64,000 nucleotides of DNA from Ficedula albicollis (Eukaryota > Chordata > Aves > Passeriformes > Muscicapidae). This document shows positions 10,223 to 23,678 of this stretch, piece after piece. The position numbers and the translations under genes are program-made. Every line of letters starts with the position of its first letter. Positions within the stretch are counted from its first letter, which is position 1. The notes beneath the pieces were generated by a model that was not told where the DNA came from, did no database searches, and worked only from the letters and a program-made list of their open reading frames with translations. Where the stretch lies: NCBI RefSeq assembly GCF_000247815.1, contig NC_021675.1, positions 64,834,460-64,898,459 on the forward strand, given 5' to 3'.

Positions 10223-13200
10223 CTTATCTCCCCATCTTTTAAGGTTACTAAAACTCTGCTAGAACAGACACCAGGAAATTTATTATGGTGTGATTTCAGT
10301 AAAGAACCCTTTCCTACCTGGAGCTATATATATATAGTAGAGTTTGCTCATCTTTTGTAAAAGCCAGTACAGACTGGCCTGAGGTGGTTAAAACTGGGAC
10401 CCAAACACTAGACACTGTTGGTCTGAAATGTAAAGAATACATGAAAATATGAAGGGAAGATCAAACAATATTTTTTCAAGTTAGAAAACCTCCTTTGTAC
10501 CCTGTTCTGCTTTTAAGATGGTCACCCTTATTTTCTCACATTTCAGAAGAAATGAAGATTAACAAAAAGGTATTGCAGAGTCTCTGTGGCTGCAAATTTG
10601 GCAGAATAACTAACTCAGACAGACAGCATTGGGAATGGTCTAGGCAAATGGATTGCCTGATTTCTGCTCATAGGAGTCAGTCCTTGGAAAAACTGGCACC
10701 ATTACTTCCAAGGAAAAACGATGACAAATAGAGACACACTCCTTAAATATATCCATTAATAAATACTATAAAATATTTAATAAATAAAGAAGCATGGCAA
10801 GGGCAATGGATGTGAATGAGTTGATATTCTCACTAATTGGCTCCATAATCCTCAGGGAAATCAGTCCAAATCTCTGTGCCACACCTCCCTGGTCACCATG
10901 TGAGTGACTCCATTGAAGTTTCAGTCTTCTTGGCTCTGTATGAAGATATTTGTTGTGTAGAGGACTTACTACCAGGACATCTAGCACATGCCAAAATGGA
11001 TGTTTGGGACTTTTATCTCAGTAATAAATTCTCTGTTTCTTTGCTAAAGGAATGAAATTGTCAGCAGTAGTTCAGAGACTCTCCCAGTATAGGAAGAATT
11101 TACTGGGCAGGGAAGGAAGGTGAGGAAGATGGGGACAAACACACATCTAAGAGTTCATAAAATGAGCCATCTTTAAAGAATTTTTCTTCAAAATCCTGAC
11201 TTTGGAGACATCTCTCTTGATGCTCTTCTGCTTCCACAAATGCCTTCCTTTGCCAGGAATGACCATCTTCTAATGAAAAGGATTCCACTAAGGTATTTCT
11301 ACAGAGGAGCATTTCTTCCCCTACTTTCTTTAAAAACTTGGGGAGAATATTTTTTTAAGCTTAGGTAAGAATTCGTATATATATGTCTATCATCACCAGG
11401 TCATTTGCATTTCAGGCTATGTAAAGGCCTCATTCATCTTTTACTTGAAAAATTCTGCTGATTTCACTAACTGGATTTAGCCCAAAGAAATATTTTAAGA
11501 CATGGCTTGAAATTGTCCATGAAATTGAAATTATCCAATTCATCAATGAAATTGAATTGTGCCTATTTTCTACCAGATCATACATTACTCCTCACTACTC
11601 TTTAACTTTATAACAATCATATATTTTTGCTGCAGGGACTTTGCACTGAGCTCTTGCCAGGCCTCTCTCCTCAGCATTAACAGCATCCTTCTGCAGAATG
11701 GTGAAAAGTGCCCTGCTCAGGGCTGAGGCAAAGCAAAGCCACTCCAGGTTTGTGCCCAAGGTCACTGCTCTGGCACTGACCTGACTGCATCATCTTTCAG
11801 CTCCCATTTATTAGGAAAAACAAGTGTCCAGCTCATAAAGAAGGGCTTTAAATTCACTCCTAATTGATTTACTGTTGTCAAATCCTGTCCTGTTCTTCCA
11901 TTGCTGGGGGCAGGCTTGGTCCCAGAGTGGGTTTAGCATCTCCTCTGGGACACTGCAGGGTGCAAGGGCCAAAGCTGTCCCCTGCCTCCCCTCTGCTGTG
12001 CCACTCTCCCTTTCTGGGATAAGCCCCTCTTTCCTGGGCTGTAGTTCACAGCCTCCACCCACTTGCTTTTATCTGAAACGTGGACCCTTCTGAAGCTTCT
12101 CAGGACAATTTCCATGGGAAATGTTTGTCTCACAATGGAGTTGTTTCCCATACTTTTGGGAGCAGAGGGGCAATTTTTTTCTCATAAACTGGACTGTGCA
12201 CCATTGTGCATACTGTAAACTTCTCTCAGAGGCCTGAAGAAGGACTGGTTGCTTCCAGCTAACAATACCACCGGGCTAATTGGTAGAAATAATTATCCCA
12301 AAGGCTGGAAAAACTCAATTAGAAGAAAAACACATTAAAATATTGTTCCCAGATACTCTATCTTCATTATAAGAGACCACCCATGTGAGTCCTGTCCTCC
12401 CACTGTTATACAGAGGTGTTATTTTTAAAAAGCAGGAGATTTCAGACAGGGTAGGGAAGAAGGCAAGGGCAGTCTCTGGGAGAGGCACAAATCACAGTGT
12501 CACTCTTCACTGAAGTGACAGTGTTAGAGGAGTAACAAGCCATTAGTGAAAGCCAAGTGCCGAGACTTCGTGTTGTTTTTTTTTTTAATAATGTGTGGTC
12601 CAAAGCCATTGTATTAAATGTAAATGGAGAGGGAAATTATATTCCATATCCTCCAACTGTATTGTAGTCACAGGGACAGCTGGTTGCAGCACACACAGCC
12701 TGAGCCACCTCTCGGGCTCTACGTGCCATCCTCACTGAGGTCAGTATTATTTCTTGTCCTGACAAGGATTCTCTGCTCAAAAGACTTTAATTTTTTTTGT
12801 CTGCTTCAAGCAACAGCAGGGGGTATGAGCAGGGCATTTTTCTCAAGTGATGAAGTCTGTTCCCACGGCTGTGGGAAGGGAGATGGAGGGAGAGGGAGCA
12901 GGAGGCAGGGGCAGGCAGGGGAGTGGGATATTCAGAGATATGAACTTTGGCAGGAACATTTGGATTAAGGCACTGAAAGTAGGTTTAAACCAGATATGTT
13001 GTTTGAGAGGCAGCTTCCTCTGCAACAGGTCTGCAGTCTGCCTGTGCCTCAGATGCAGCTGAAGAATTATTTATCCCATATTTCTAAATATGCATGCCCC
13101 TATGGAAGCAAGGAGATATGACAAAAACCTGTCTCACCCTCCTTTTGTGGGGTCAGCAGCATCTGTGGCTGTGTCTGCCCTGCAGGTATCACTCAGAGAG

Positions 13201-13890
13201 GTTGGAGCCCTGCTGTGCAGGAGCTGCAGAGGAGGCAGGGCAGGAGCAGCCCTGCTCATCAGCCTGCAGTGCTGTGCCTGGAGTCCCCAGCTGGGATCAG
13301 GGCACTGTGCACTCTCATCTGCAAAGCTGCAGCCAGCTGAGATCCCTGTCCAAAGCGTTGACTAGTCCAGATGTGGGAGAAAGGAATTATTCCCACTTCA
13401 TAGAGAGAGCATTTCTGGCACTGAGGTTTTCCTGATGTCGGAAAAAATGCTGTGGCACAGCAAGGAGGAGCACCCAGGTCACTGCACGTTCAGTTTTGGT
13501 TAACAGGACACCCAGGTTTATGTGCTGGGCTGGTCCCAGTGAGATGGCTGCATCCCTTCGCCCCACAGAGCTACACTGGGCAGAGGAAACACCTCCAGAT
13601 GTTGCTGGATCTAACACTGCAGGGGTTGGGGAACTCTCTGCTTCCGGGAGTGTCCTTGCTGCTAAAATCAAGATTCTGGCCTCCAGGAGAAGCAGCATCC
13701 CTGTGTGCTGAGGTGGTTGTGTCCTCTGCTCCTACTGGAATGACTGGGAATGAACAAAGGATGTTTCTGATCAATGCCTCCTCCCCATCTCAGACTCCAG
13801 GTAATTTTAACATTGTCATATCTGAGTGCAGCTTCCCCCTCCTCTCTGTACTTCCCCATCAGATAAATCTGACTACAAAGCTGCAAACAG
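10223..13890. other. No gene recognised
   Basis: Noncoding. Small features only: an A/T-rich stretch at 10740-10790, a locally repeated ATGAAATTGAA motif near 11518-11562, a T10 run near 12575 and a purine-rich stretch at 12885-12930. Moderately GC-rich DNA at 13150-13380 opens overlapping frames but lacks CpG enrichment or a recognisable product. Confidence 0.55.
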
Positions 13891-14055
13891 AATCACAGAA
13901 CCATAGAGTGGTTTGGGTTGAAGGGGACCTTAAAGACCATCTAGTTCCACCACTCCACTGCCAGGGCCAGGGACACTCAGCACTAGACCAGGCTGCCCAA
14001 AGCCCCCTCCAACCTGGCCTGGGACACTGCCCTTCAGTAGTGGGTGGCATCTGAC
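13891..14055 (-). mobile_element. CR1 LINE 3' end, antisense
   Basis: The plus strand begins with AATCACAGAACCATAGAGTG, the complement of the CR1 terminal octamers. It continues with GGTTTGGGTTGAAGGGGACC, TTAAAGACCATCTAGTTCCA, CACTAGACCAGGCTGCCCAA and CCTCCAACCTGGCC. This is a short 5'-truncated 3' end of about 165 bp with modest divergence. A 200-codon plus-strand frame that reads into it (from 13452) is a chance frame, since it ends in repeat sequence. Confidence 0.92.
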
Positions 14056-16880
14056 CTCTCCTCCTTGTGCTCAAGGTTCAGCAGAGTTCCTCGCCCATGA
14101 AATGCTTCTCTTCCCCTTCCTTTCAGGTAACTTGCAGCCTCAAAGTGCACCTTGCCTGTGGGAGCACCTATGAAAGCCCTGGTCAAAAGCCTGTGGTCCT
14201 CTATTCAGGGATTTGTGCATAGCTGGAAATTAAATAGGGAGCAAGAAGAGCTGGGTTGCTCTGGGGGGTTTTGAGGTACAAGCTGGAATTTAAGACAAAA
14301 ACTTTAATTCCCCCTGCTTAAACTTAAGCTGGATCCACATTTTGGATGGCTGTGTTTGCAGATGGAGTGGCTGTAGCCATGTAATCGCCTCTCCCTGTGA
14401 CCAGTAATGACAAATTGCCATTGCAGTAAAGAAGAGAAGTGTTGAAAGACATTTTACAGCTTAGAAATGGGGAAATTCTTCCCTTCTTCCTCCACACATA
14501 TATGCCATAATGTGAGCAAATATGGCAAAGTGCAGCTATGTGGCACATGTTGAAGCTGAAATCTGCCTGGTCCTCTCCTCTGGGACTGAATTTGACAAGG
14601 TCTTACTATTTCAGGAGTGCTAAAATGAAGCAGCAATATACTGCTGAGTTTCATCCAAACCCAGTTTTATTTTATGAACTACTTTCATCTACTGCCTATG
14701 CCTCTTCCCATCCAAATATGGACAGAATAAACACAGCAAGCCCACAAAACTCTGCTGCTCTGCTCAGAGCACACAGCAGCTACCCAGTACTCTCATGAAA
14801 AAATTCAGATATCTCACCTCTGTATAGGAATTTTTATCTATAGTTCCCAGCTTGCTGTATAAAGGAGGGAAGAGCTGTGTGTCTGTTTTTCTAACGAGGA
14901 TGTAGGATGAATAAAATGTGAACCCAAATTCTTTAGCAGTTTGAATTTTTACTCCAAGATGGGAAGATGTAAATGTCTGGGTGGAAAATGTAATACATTC
15001 AAACATGTCTGGTGCTGGAAATTTTTAATAGACGTGGCCCAGGCTCTCACTGAGTGGAGATGCTGCTCTGGGCAGCAGAAACTGGGAAGTCTGTTTTAGT
15101 AAGGCTGGTAGAATGCCAAGTAAGCTTAGCAAGATTCCCAAGCCTGCTGAATTCATGGAAGTCTCTCTAACAGGATACATCTCTAGTGGTCAAACAACTG
15201 CTAGATTATTTTGAAGAGAATTGTCAAAAAGCTTCAGGCTTAGATCTCGTTTCATGACCCTTCTATAGGACAGCTCTCCTGAGATCCAGGTGGGGAGCAG
15301 CCAGCTGAGCTGGTGGCTTTACAGCAAAAGAACCAACATGCTCACAAACAAGTTCTATTAGTGTCTGAGCAGTAGGATAAACAAATAGAATTCAGCTAAC
15401 AGCAATCTTATGCAGACATGCATTGTAGTCATTTCAGTTGGATGAGCTCATTCAGTACCATGGAACAAAGTTTTGTAATTGCCTGGGGGACAGAGTGGGT
15501 GCCTTTAAGGGGCAAAGGATATTAATGATGTTATTCAGAAAGATTAATGCTATTATATCACAGTCCCCCATGACTCCAAAGAGCACATCTATTAATGAAC
15601 TTACTTATGATTAAAACATGCTGAGCAAAACAATAGTTAATTGAGCAATGGAAAAAAATACAAGGGAAGATTTTATCTTTTGTGAAAGTGGATTTATACA
15701 ATTTAGCCTGTGACTACAATTGTCTATGAGGTGCATAGGATCATGTTTTCAATCAGGGAATGTCATCACCTTTTGGACAGGACACAGGAACTGGCCACTG
15801 TGGGCTTCTTGCCATCCCAAATTAACTGCTGCACATCTGATGCAGGACAGCTTCACCACTTTCCTCCATTTGACTGCTGCAATGTCTGCACCATCCCATC
15901 TGCTTGGTCAGAGGGCCCAAAAAGGTCTGGGATGAAGTGTACAGATATCAGATGTCTGGGGCTTTGGATAATCCTGCAGGGAGAAGCCCAGGGAGTGGTT
16001 AAGTGATGGCAGGGCAGGGTGTTGCAGGGCATTTGCTGAGCATGATAACTGCTGGGTGCCTGTCCCTGCTCCCTGGGGACACAGGGAGTGTGGCCAGCCC
16101 AAAGAGGGCTCTGCAGAGCCCAGCTGGAGGCACTGGCCCCCAAAAGAGCTCAGGGCTGTGGGCCCTGGCTTGTTGCAGGCTGGTAGGAGATATCTGAGAT
16201 GTGTAGAGAGACCTTGGCTGTGCCCCCTTGGCTGCAGAGACAGGAGGAACCTGCTTGTGGAGGCCCATGGTAAAGGATGCACATTTCCATCTACACTTGC
16301 ACTCCTGGATCAAAGGGTTTGAAGAGTCCCAGAGTCTATTTGGGTCAGGGTCCATTTTTGAGGTTTTCCTGCTCACGAGTAGTGTTGTGCATGTAAAGGG
16401 CACAGCTGCAAGTCAGGCATGGATCCCCCACCAGGAGGCTGAAGGTGGGAAGATGTTGGATGATCTCAGTTCACACAACCTGCCTTCCTAGGCAAGACTT
16501 TTCTGGGGGGATCTTTCATCTCTTTTTATGAGTAAAAGCCTGGCAAGTTCTCCACTTCAACAAGCTACATCAAGAAGGAGTTGAAGATTTCTCTGAAAAC
16601 TTCTGACCAGACCTGTCCTAACCTGCAACTTCTCAAGTGGTTTTTATTATCCCAAGAGCACTGCAAGTTTTCTTTCACTTCCTCAGCCTTAATTCCCAAA
16701 AGTCCTCGGAGACACATTGATCAAAGCATGGCTCTGTCCCTCTGATCTCTGGGAACCTGCTGCCAGAGGATGTTGCCCTCTGCCTTGCCCAGCCCCAAGG
16801 CCAGAGGTGGGACATCCACCTCAGGACGTCCATCCCCACAAGAGGAGTGATGTTTCTTGGGAGTGGAGCAGGGATGCTCG
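14056..16880. other. No gene recognised
   Basis: Noncoding, with short overlapping open frames on both strands, particularly at 15850-16490 where base composition is more GC-rich. None has a recognisable domain, and their overlap on opposite strands argues against coding. Confidence 0.55.
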
Positions 16881-17452
16881 TCCCTGAGCCTCTTGCCAGC
16901 TCTGTCCCTGGCCCCCTGCCACGGTCTCAGCTGCAGGTCACCCCTTCTCCAAGTCCTCAGATGGATGAAGGGTGTCTGCCCACATCTCATCTGCTCTGGT
17001 GCAAACTGCTCCACCTTCCCTGCAGCTCTCAGGGCTTTGGGGCAGGCACAACACTGCCTGTTCCTGTTTATAAAAAAACAGCTGCATTTAATTTTCTACT
17101 TCATGTCCTCTTTTCCCTCACCAGCCACACAATACAAGGCTTTTCCTTTAAAAAAGACACTCCCCTCCCCTGTATGCACATATCCCTCTCTCCATACTCA
17201 GTAAGTGCCAAACCCCACTTGATGTCCTTGCTGAGCTCTGCCTTGGCAGCACCGTGGGGTTTCTTGTTCTGGGGCAGCTGGTGTGATCTATCCTGGACAC
17301 AAGCACTTTCCTCCTGCTGGAAAAAGAACATTTGGGCTATTAGCAGAGAGGAAGCTCACAGTGTCATGAAAGTTTATATCAAACAATTGTTGTACCACAG
17401 GAGCTGGAAAAACAATTTTTTTAAACAGCACTGTATCGTTTCCCATTTTTTT
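16881..17452 (+). repeat. 572-bp tandem duplication, copy 1
   Basis: This is the first of two head-to-tail copies at an offset of 572. It begins TCCCTGAGCCTCTTGCCAGC and ends in the T-run after TATCGTTTCCCA. I find about four substitutions between copies (two near 17052-17054, one near 17198, one near 17388). Unlike the 0.9-2.2 kb duplication there is no N gap between copies. The duplicated unit contains no repeat family I recognise. A 309-codon plus-strand frame (16847-17776) exists only because it runs through both copies. Confidence 0.95.
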
Positions 17453-18024
17453 TCCCTGAGCCTCTTGCCAGCTCTGTCCCTGGCCCCCTGCCACGGTCTC
17501 AGCTGCAGGTCACCCCTTCTCCAAGTCCTCAGATGGATGAAGGGTGTCTGCCCACATCTCATCTGCTCTGGTGCAAACTGCTCCACCTTCCCTGCAGCTC
17601 TCAGGGCTTTGGGGCAGGCACAACGCCGCCTGTTCCTGTTTATAAAAAAACAGCTGCATTTAATTTTCTACTTCATGTCCTCTTTTCCCTCACCAGCCAC
17701 ACAATACAAGGCTTTTCCTTTAAAAAAGACACTCCCCTCCCCTGTATGCACATATCCCTCTCTCCATCCTCAGTAAGTGCCAAACCCCACTTGATGTCCT
17801 TGCTGAGCTCTGCCTTGGCAGCACCGTGGGGTTTCTTGTTCTGGGGCAGCTGGTGTGATCTATCCTGGACACAAGCACTTTCCTCCTGCTGGAAAAAGAA
17901 CATTTGGGCTATTAGCAGAGAGGAAGCTCACAGTGTCATGAAAGTTTATATCAAACAATTGCTGTACCACAGGAGCTGGAAAAACAATTTTTTTAAACAG
18001 CACTGTATCGTTTCCCATTTTTTT
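17453..18024 (+). repeat. 572-bp tandem duplication, copy 2
   Basis: This second copy directly abuts the first, with roughly 99% identity by eye. It ends at the T-run before 18024, after which the flank (AAAAAACAAAAGCTC) is unique. Such low divergence implies a recent duplication, an unresolved heterozygous tandem array, or a false duplication between haplotypes. Confidence 0.95.
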
Positions 18025-21000
18025 AAAAAAACAAAAGCTCAAACACTTCAGCTATTAAAAAGTGGACAGTGTATTAACTCTTCATGTTGCTTACATAAAG
18101 CTAAAATAAATAACTGTAGGTTTCAGTCCAGAACATTGTATCTCTAATCCTTCATGCTGGATTCTTATCTCAAAGCTGTGTTTCAAAATAAGCTCTAATA
18201 AAAATTATTCACCAGCCAAGGCAGGAAATACAGTCCTTGCCCTACCCTTTCTATCTTGTTCCCCATGATTAGAGACTATTGAGTGTGCCATAAGGAAGCA
18301 CACAATAGAATGAGATCAAATAATAAATGGAAGCAATACATCAGCTGTATACTCCTTTAGCCCAAAACAACTTTCACCTCCAATTCCAGTCGTGAGGCCA
18401 TGAACAGAACAGCACGTATCACCCTTTGTGGGTAAAATGTGTGCTCAGGGTAGAGGAAAAAATGAGAGTTGATTTTGTGGGTGAACAGTTTCCCAAAGCA
18501 AGCCTAAAGATAAAAAGATGTGTGGATTCAAGTTATGTATCACAATGTTTATTTTTATTTAGCAATTTATTTCAGAAGACAGGTATTTTATTGATCTGTG
18601 TGATATTTTTTCATTGGGGTAATTTGAAAATTGTAAAAATTGAATTGAATTGAAAATGTGAACATTGTGGTACCCTGAACCAAGTGTGTTTTCTTGTGTC
18701 TGGGTACACTTAAGTCTCTACCAAGAACTTGCCCAGAATTCTCTCAGAATCAGAGTGAAACAAAACACCCTTCCATGTTTTTCATCCTGACTAAGCTTTG
18801 ATAAACTCAGCTTGCAGAAGTCTGTGCAGAAGTCTGTAGTGGTCCCAAAATTACAAGAATTGCCATACCTTGCTATACAAACTCTGGGTTAATCCAGAAC
18901 TATGTAGTGGAACTCAGTGATTTTATCATTGGTTTATCTCCTGTGAGATACTGATACTTTATTACCTGTTGTTCCTAAAACGTAATGGGGAACTAAAATA
19001 CATGCCATAAATAAAATTACCCTATATGCTGACATTAAAGTTGTATCTTACAATCAATTTTTGATGATAAAAAAGTTTAAAAGGCTGTTTCTATGAAATA
19101 ATTTATCTGTTTGTTAAGCTGCAGTATTGTAATGCAACATTAGCATTTACAATGCAGTTTTGCTGCTAATACTCTATTAGATTTTGCAACCTAAATGTTG
19201 TTATAATAGACAGGGTGAAACACCATTTTGTCTGTAAAAGGTTGAGCAAAGGCTAAATATCCTTAAATTACACTCGTGGCAGTATAAATGTTTTGAGTTC
19301 TTTTGCAATCACAGCTTTGTTAAGCAGCAGCATTACTTTTGTTGAACTTGTAAACTTTCCAGTACAAACTTGCTTTTTGTTGACAGTATGGATTTTTGTA
19401 GCATTTTCAAGATAAAAAAAAACTATTTTGATCATCAGAAGAACCCTGGCATAAGAAAAATAGGAACAAATGTTGACATGATTTTTTGTCCTATTGTGGT
19501 AGGCACTTGCAGAGGATAAAGTCCATTAATACATGGGAGCTGATGAGACATAATAAGAATGATGTAAATACATTAAGCAGATAATTGTCTGGACAGTTGC
19601 ATGGAGTTAAGCGTTTTAAGCTATTATCTGTGTTTATTGACTGGTCCATAAGCATCTGGGTCTGCTGCTTCATGACCAATATGAGCTGTGAGAGGAGAAA
19701 AGCTGTGAGCTGGGGACTCAGCCTGGGCTGACCACGGGGTGTTCCAGTGATCTTAGGCCTTAAATTAGGGCTGGGGTTGCAAAGGGAGGACCTGGCTGAC
19801 TTGATTTCCAAGTCTTCTGCCCTTACTCTGCAGCCTAATAACTCAAAACTATTGCTACCACCTTCCTTTAGCAAAAAGCCTCTCAGTGTGGCTTCTTATT
19901 TGCAAAGGGGAATTGGATGCAGCTGCTGGGACACTTAAGAGTTGGTAGCCCTTTACTGTGTAAGTCAGGGAGAGTGAACTAAATGCTCACAGCCTGTGTG
20001 CAGGGGGAGAAAATGACACTAATGCCTGTGGAAAAACAAAGGGAGGCAAGCAGGAAATAAATGAGCCTGTGTGCAGGAGGAGAAAATGACACTAATGCCT
20101 GTGGAAAAACAAAGGGAGGCAAGCAGGAAATAAATGAAAAAAATCCATGAGAAAATGGATTTTGTGGTGTATTTAACCATGGCTCAGAGGAGGTGCCTAT
20201 GAAATGAGAAAGTTTGCTTGCTTGCCTGTAGGGTTTATTTGTTTTTTAAAGTTTCCTTTAAAAGGAACAGGGGGAAAAATCAAGCAAAAAGTCAAGTTTC
20301 TCATGAGCTGGTGACCCAGACAGCTCAAGCTGTGAGCAGCTCTGTGATTTCTCACTGAGCAGCATGTGGTTCTCTCAGCCTTGGTGCAGAGACCCCCTCA
20401 CCAGATCCATTTGGACAAGTCAAAATTTATGCTGGTGTCTAAAGCTAGGCAGGCAGATGGACTTTTATTGGAAGAGGAATGCCCTGAATGAAAGCAGGAT
20501 TAGCTTTGTGGAAAATCACCTGTGTTAAATACTAGTTTGGGCCAGTGACTGATTTAGTGGCCGTGGATGGAGAAGCCAAACATCTGTTTCCCTCGATCAT
20601 TTTTAAACATTTCCCTCATCCCTTCATAGCACTGAGCCTACAAGTATTTCCAGATCAAAGTTCTTAGCTTCCTGAACATTTTTTATATTTAGTGAATACC
20701 TGAATGACGCAATGACCTTTCTCCATAAAAGAGGAGCTGGATGAACTGGGATTCCTACTTGTTTGCACAGCTTGCTTCCTCATACCCAGCATGGCTGGGA
20801 GTGCCACAATTACACGTTGCTGTAGTGCCAGGCTTATCTGGAACAAGGTTTCACATCCATCACTAGGATCTCCTTTACTAAAGGTGCAATTGATCCAGAA
20901 TGTGTAAGATTACAGGAGGGCAAGACCTGGGTTCCCATCCCATGTAAGTTGACAAAATGTTGACATTTTTTGACAGAATTTTTCCATTAGCATTTAATCC

Positions 21001-22590
21001 AGACCACCTGAAATCTTCTTTGATCATTTCTAAGCCATATGCTTTTGAGTCAAGGTACTTTATTTATTTCTTATCTATTTTATAGATACATATTGTAGAA
21101 TACATATCTGTGTCAACATGCAGTGATTTTTTTTTTTCTTTCACTGAAAAGGTTAAAATGGGGCATTCTGACAATTCAGAACCTGAAATACTTTCCAAAA
21201 CATTTTTTTTTCCAGTTTCTGTGGAGAATTTCCCTGCAGTCCTATAATGAAGCCATTCAAAATAGACTAAACAGGCAAAGTATTTAAATTGCAATATTCC
21301 AAATGGCAGGCACTTCAGAGAGAGGCATTGGTACATGCTATGTGTTTTTCGGCACATCTCGGTCCTTTGGTACATATGTATTAAGAAATATCTTTCTTTT
21401 TTCCGTGAAACTCCCCATTTGAGGAGGGTTGAGGAGGGTGTGCTTCTTGGAACAAACTTGCTGTCCAAATGGTCTCAGGATGAGGGCTATTAAAGTTGAA
21501 TAAGTTGTATAACTGGCCTTTTGCTAATTAATGGCAACATACCATGCAGTTGTTAATAGTTATGTCATGGGTTGTGGATTTTTTTCCTAACTTTATTTTC
21601 TATTGCTGAGGCTTTGGTTATTTTTTGAAAGAACAAGAATGTTGACAGTATCTGCCCCCATGTGCAGCTTCTGGAAGAGCTTAGGTAGATTGAAAAAGCA
21701 TTTCCAAGAGCTGACTGAAGCTGGATAATCTTTGTTTTCCAGATTTTTTTCCTCTCTTTTCCCTGTTTCATCCATACTGACATGACTGGCATTTTAATTA
21801 CATAATATTGCACTTTTTGAAATTGCATTTCCCTGTGATGGTGGAATAGCAGTTCTCCCATCAAGTTGCATGAGAATATATACAGTTGTGGGTGGGGGGA
21901 AGGAATTTAATATATTTTATGCAAAACTCATCTATACTCCAAAAATGAGCCAATTTCCATGTGGAAACAGATTTGGCCTCCTTCAAAAACTGGCTGACTT
22001 CCCTGGAAAATGTATCCGTTTCGGCCAACAACTCTCTGAACTAACAGAACTTTCTTTGCGAACATTTTAAACCCAAAACGCAATACAGAAAACTTTTCAG
22101 GATGAGCTTGTTTGCCGTTTTATACTACTTCAGCGGTCACCCAGCTATGAAATTGGCTTGGTGTCATAGTGAGCAGCCTCAGCTTTTCCACAAGTTCAAG
22201 ACAACTACAGTCTCAAGCAATTGCAAACCTGGGTTTATCCTCTCATCTGGAGCCTGGGATCAGCCTCAGCACAGAGCTCCTTGGCGCCCATGATGGGATA
22301 CTCATTCTTTATTCATGGAGAGAGATGTCCAGCACAAGCTGATCCCAAAACCACACCCCAGGCCCTATCCTGCCTCCGGGTCTGAAACATCATGGTAAGG
22401 CACCCAGGCACACTGAAAATGGAGAAAAATGTAACCCTTTGCTGCTGTTGTCAAGTTGTATGAGGAAATTCCTGGGCACCATGCTAAGGTTTTCCAGTAG
22501 ATTTTGGCTTGTGCCAAGGATGAGTTTTGTTATGTGGACCTGCCAGGTGTCCTGCCTTTGTCTCTAGACACCCCCAGTCTGCTAGGGGGG
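18025..22590. other. No gene recognised; AT-rich noncoding DNA
   Basis: This is mostly AT-rich noncoding DNA with short open frames on both strands. The only structured element seen is the 72-bp tandem duplication at 19992-20135. A 14-bp doublet (GCAGAAGTCTGTGC-like) lies near 18814-18840. Confidence 0.55.
19992..20135 (+). repeat. 72-bp unit tandemly duplicated
   Basis: Two consecutive 72-bp units (19992-20063 and 20064-20135) begin GCCTGTGTGCAGG and end AAATAAATGA. One substitution (G versus A, near 20008/20080) distinguishes them. Confidence 0.97.
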
Positions 22591-23130
22591 TGTCCTAGGT
22601 CACAATGTAAAGATATGCTCAAAATCTGCTGAAACCAGGTGGGGCAGTGATCCTTATCTCTGTGGGAGATATCCTCTGCTAATGGGCCATCTGCTAAAAA
22701 CCAGGTGGGGGAATGATCTTTATCTTTCCCATGACCCACCCTTCCTCCAAGAAGATATCTTCTGTTAATGGCCATTGAGTCCCATTCCATGACTGATAAA
22801 ATGACATCATCTCATTGTGAGATGCTCCACCCAGGGGGAGGAGCCAAGCCTTTCCTACCTAAATAAAAACTGAGATTTGGAACACCAAAGCAGCTGTTAT
22901 CCACTGGTTTCCAGAGGACAAGAGCTACCAGGATCACTACTTCAACAAGACCACTTCAACTGGACTGCTACCACCACTGCTAACTAACGAAGTGTCAGGT
23001 TGTATTCTGACTCTGTCAGTGTTTTTTTTCTTTTGTACTATTACATGTATTTTATTTTTCTCTTTTTTTCCTATTAAATCGTATTTCTGACTTGGAGTCT
23101 CTCACTGGTTTTGCTTTCAAAATCATTACA
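22591..23130 (+). mobile_element. Solo endogenous-retrovirus LTR
   Basis: A 540-bp element begins TGTCCTAGGTCACAATG and ends AAAATCATTACA, giving TGT...ACA inverted termini. GGGGG occurs immediately on both sides, consistent with a 5-bp target-site duplication. Inside, in the plus orientation, are a TATA-like AAATAAAA (about 22861) and an ATTAAA polyadenylation signal (23073-23078) in a T-rich context. These are the order expected for U3-R-U5. No retroviral internal sequence or second LTR flanks it, so it is a solo LTR left by recombination. U3 contains a diverged internal duplication of about 65 bp (units starting near 22625 and 22690). I recall similar LTRs from songbirds but cannot assign a family; a 5-bp duplication would fit an ERVL-type element. 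Confidence 0.8.
22860..22869 (+). promoter_or_regulatory. TATA-like box of the solo LTR
   Basis: AAATAAAA lies about 210 bp before the LTR polyadenylation signal, in the position expected for the U3 core promoter. Whether it is still active cannot be judged from sequence. Confidence 0.4.
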
Positions 23131-23678
23131 GGGGGCAATACAGATTTGCGAAGGCTCCTCAGGGCTCAGACAAATGCAGTAGGAACAGCAGCAGGAAAAA
23201 GGGCATTCTGCCCCTTTCAGAAAGGCTATTCTGTTAGTGAAGGGTGAGGGAATATACAGCCTTCAAGATCAAAATGACTTTCCTTCTGACTTCTTTATCA
23301 TCCCAGTCCTGCTAAATCTCACTTTCTGAGTAAGTGGCCCTTGGTAGCTGATGTCCATTTGATGCATCCTGACCAGCTCCTGCTTGGCTCTGCTGTCAGA
23401 GCACAGTGAGGTCCCTACAAGGTTCTGAGCTGCAGGACACAGCTTTCATGTAAAACACCTATTTATACCCTCAGGACATTTTAAGAGACCCATATTTTGG
23501 CTCTATCCCATCTCATTCAGCTGGCCGACTGCAGCTGTCCCCTCCTGTGACCCACTGCTCCAGATGTGTCACCTGTCACCAAAGAGGACACAATGAGGAC
23601 TTCTGTGTCCCAGACCAAGCTCAAATCTGCAGGTCTTGTCCCCTTTGAGCTGGTCTTGGACTGTTGGTGACAGCAATG
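23131..23678. other. No gene recognised
   Basis: Noncoding sequence between the solo LTR and the next CR1 piece. I see no further retroviral sequence. Confidence 0.55.

Noticed and set aside
16847..17776. 309-codon plus-strand frame with internal duplication
   Set aside because: It reads through both copies of the 572-bp duplication. There is no recognisable domain, equivalent frames open on the minus strand, and upstream sequence lacks a start context.
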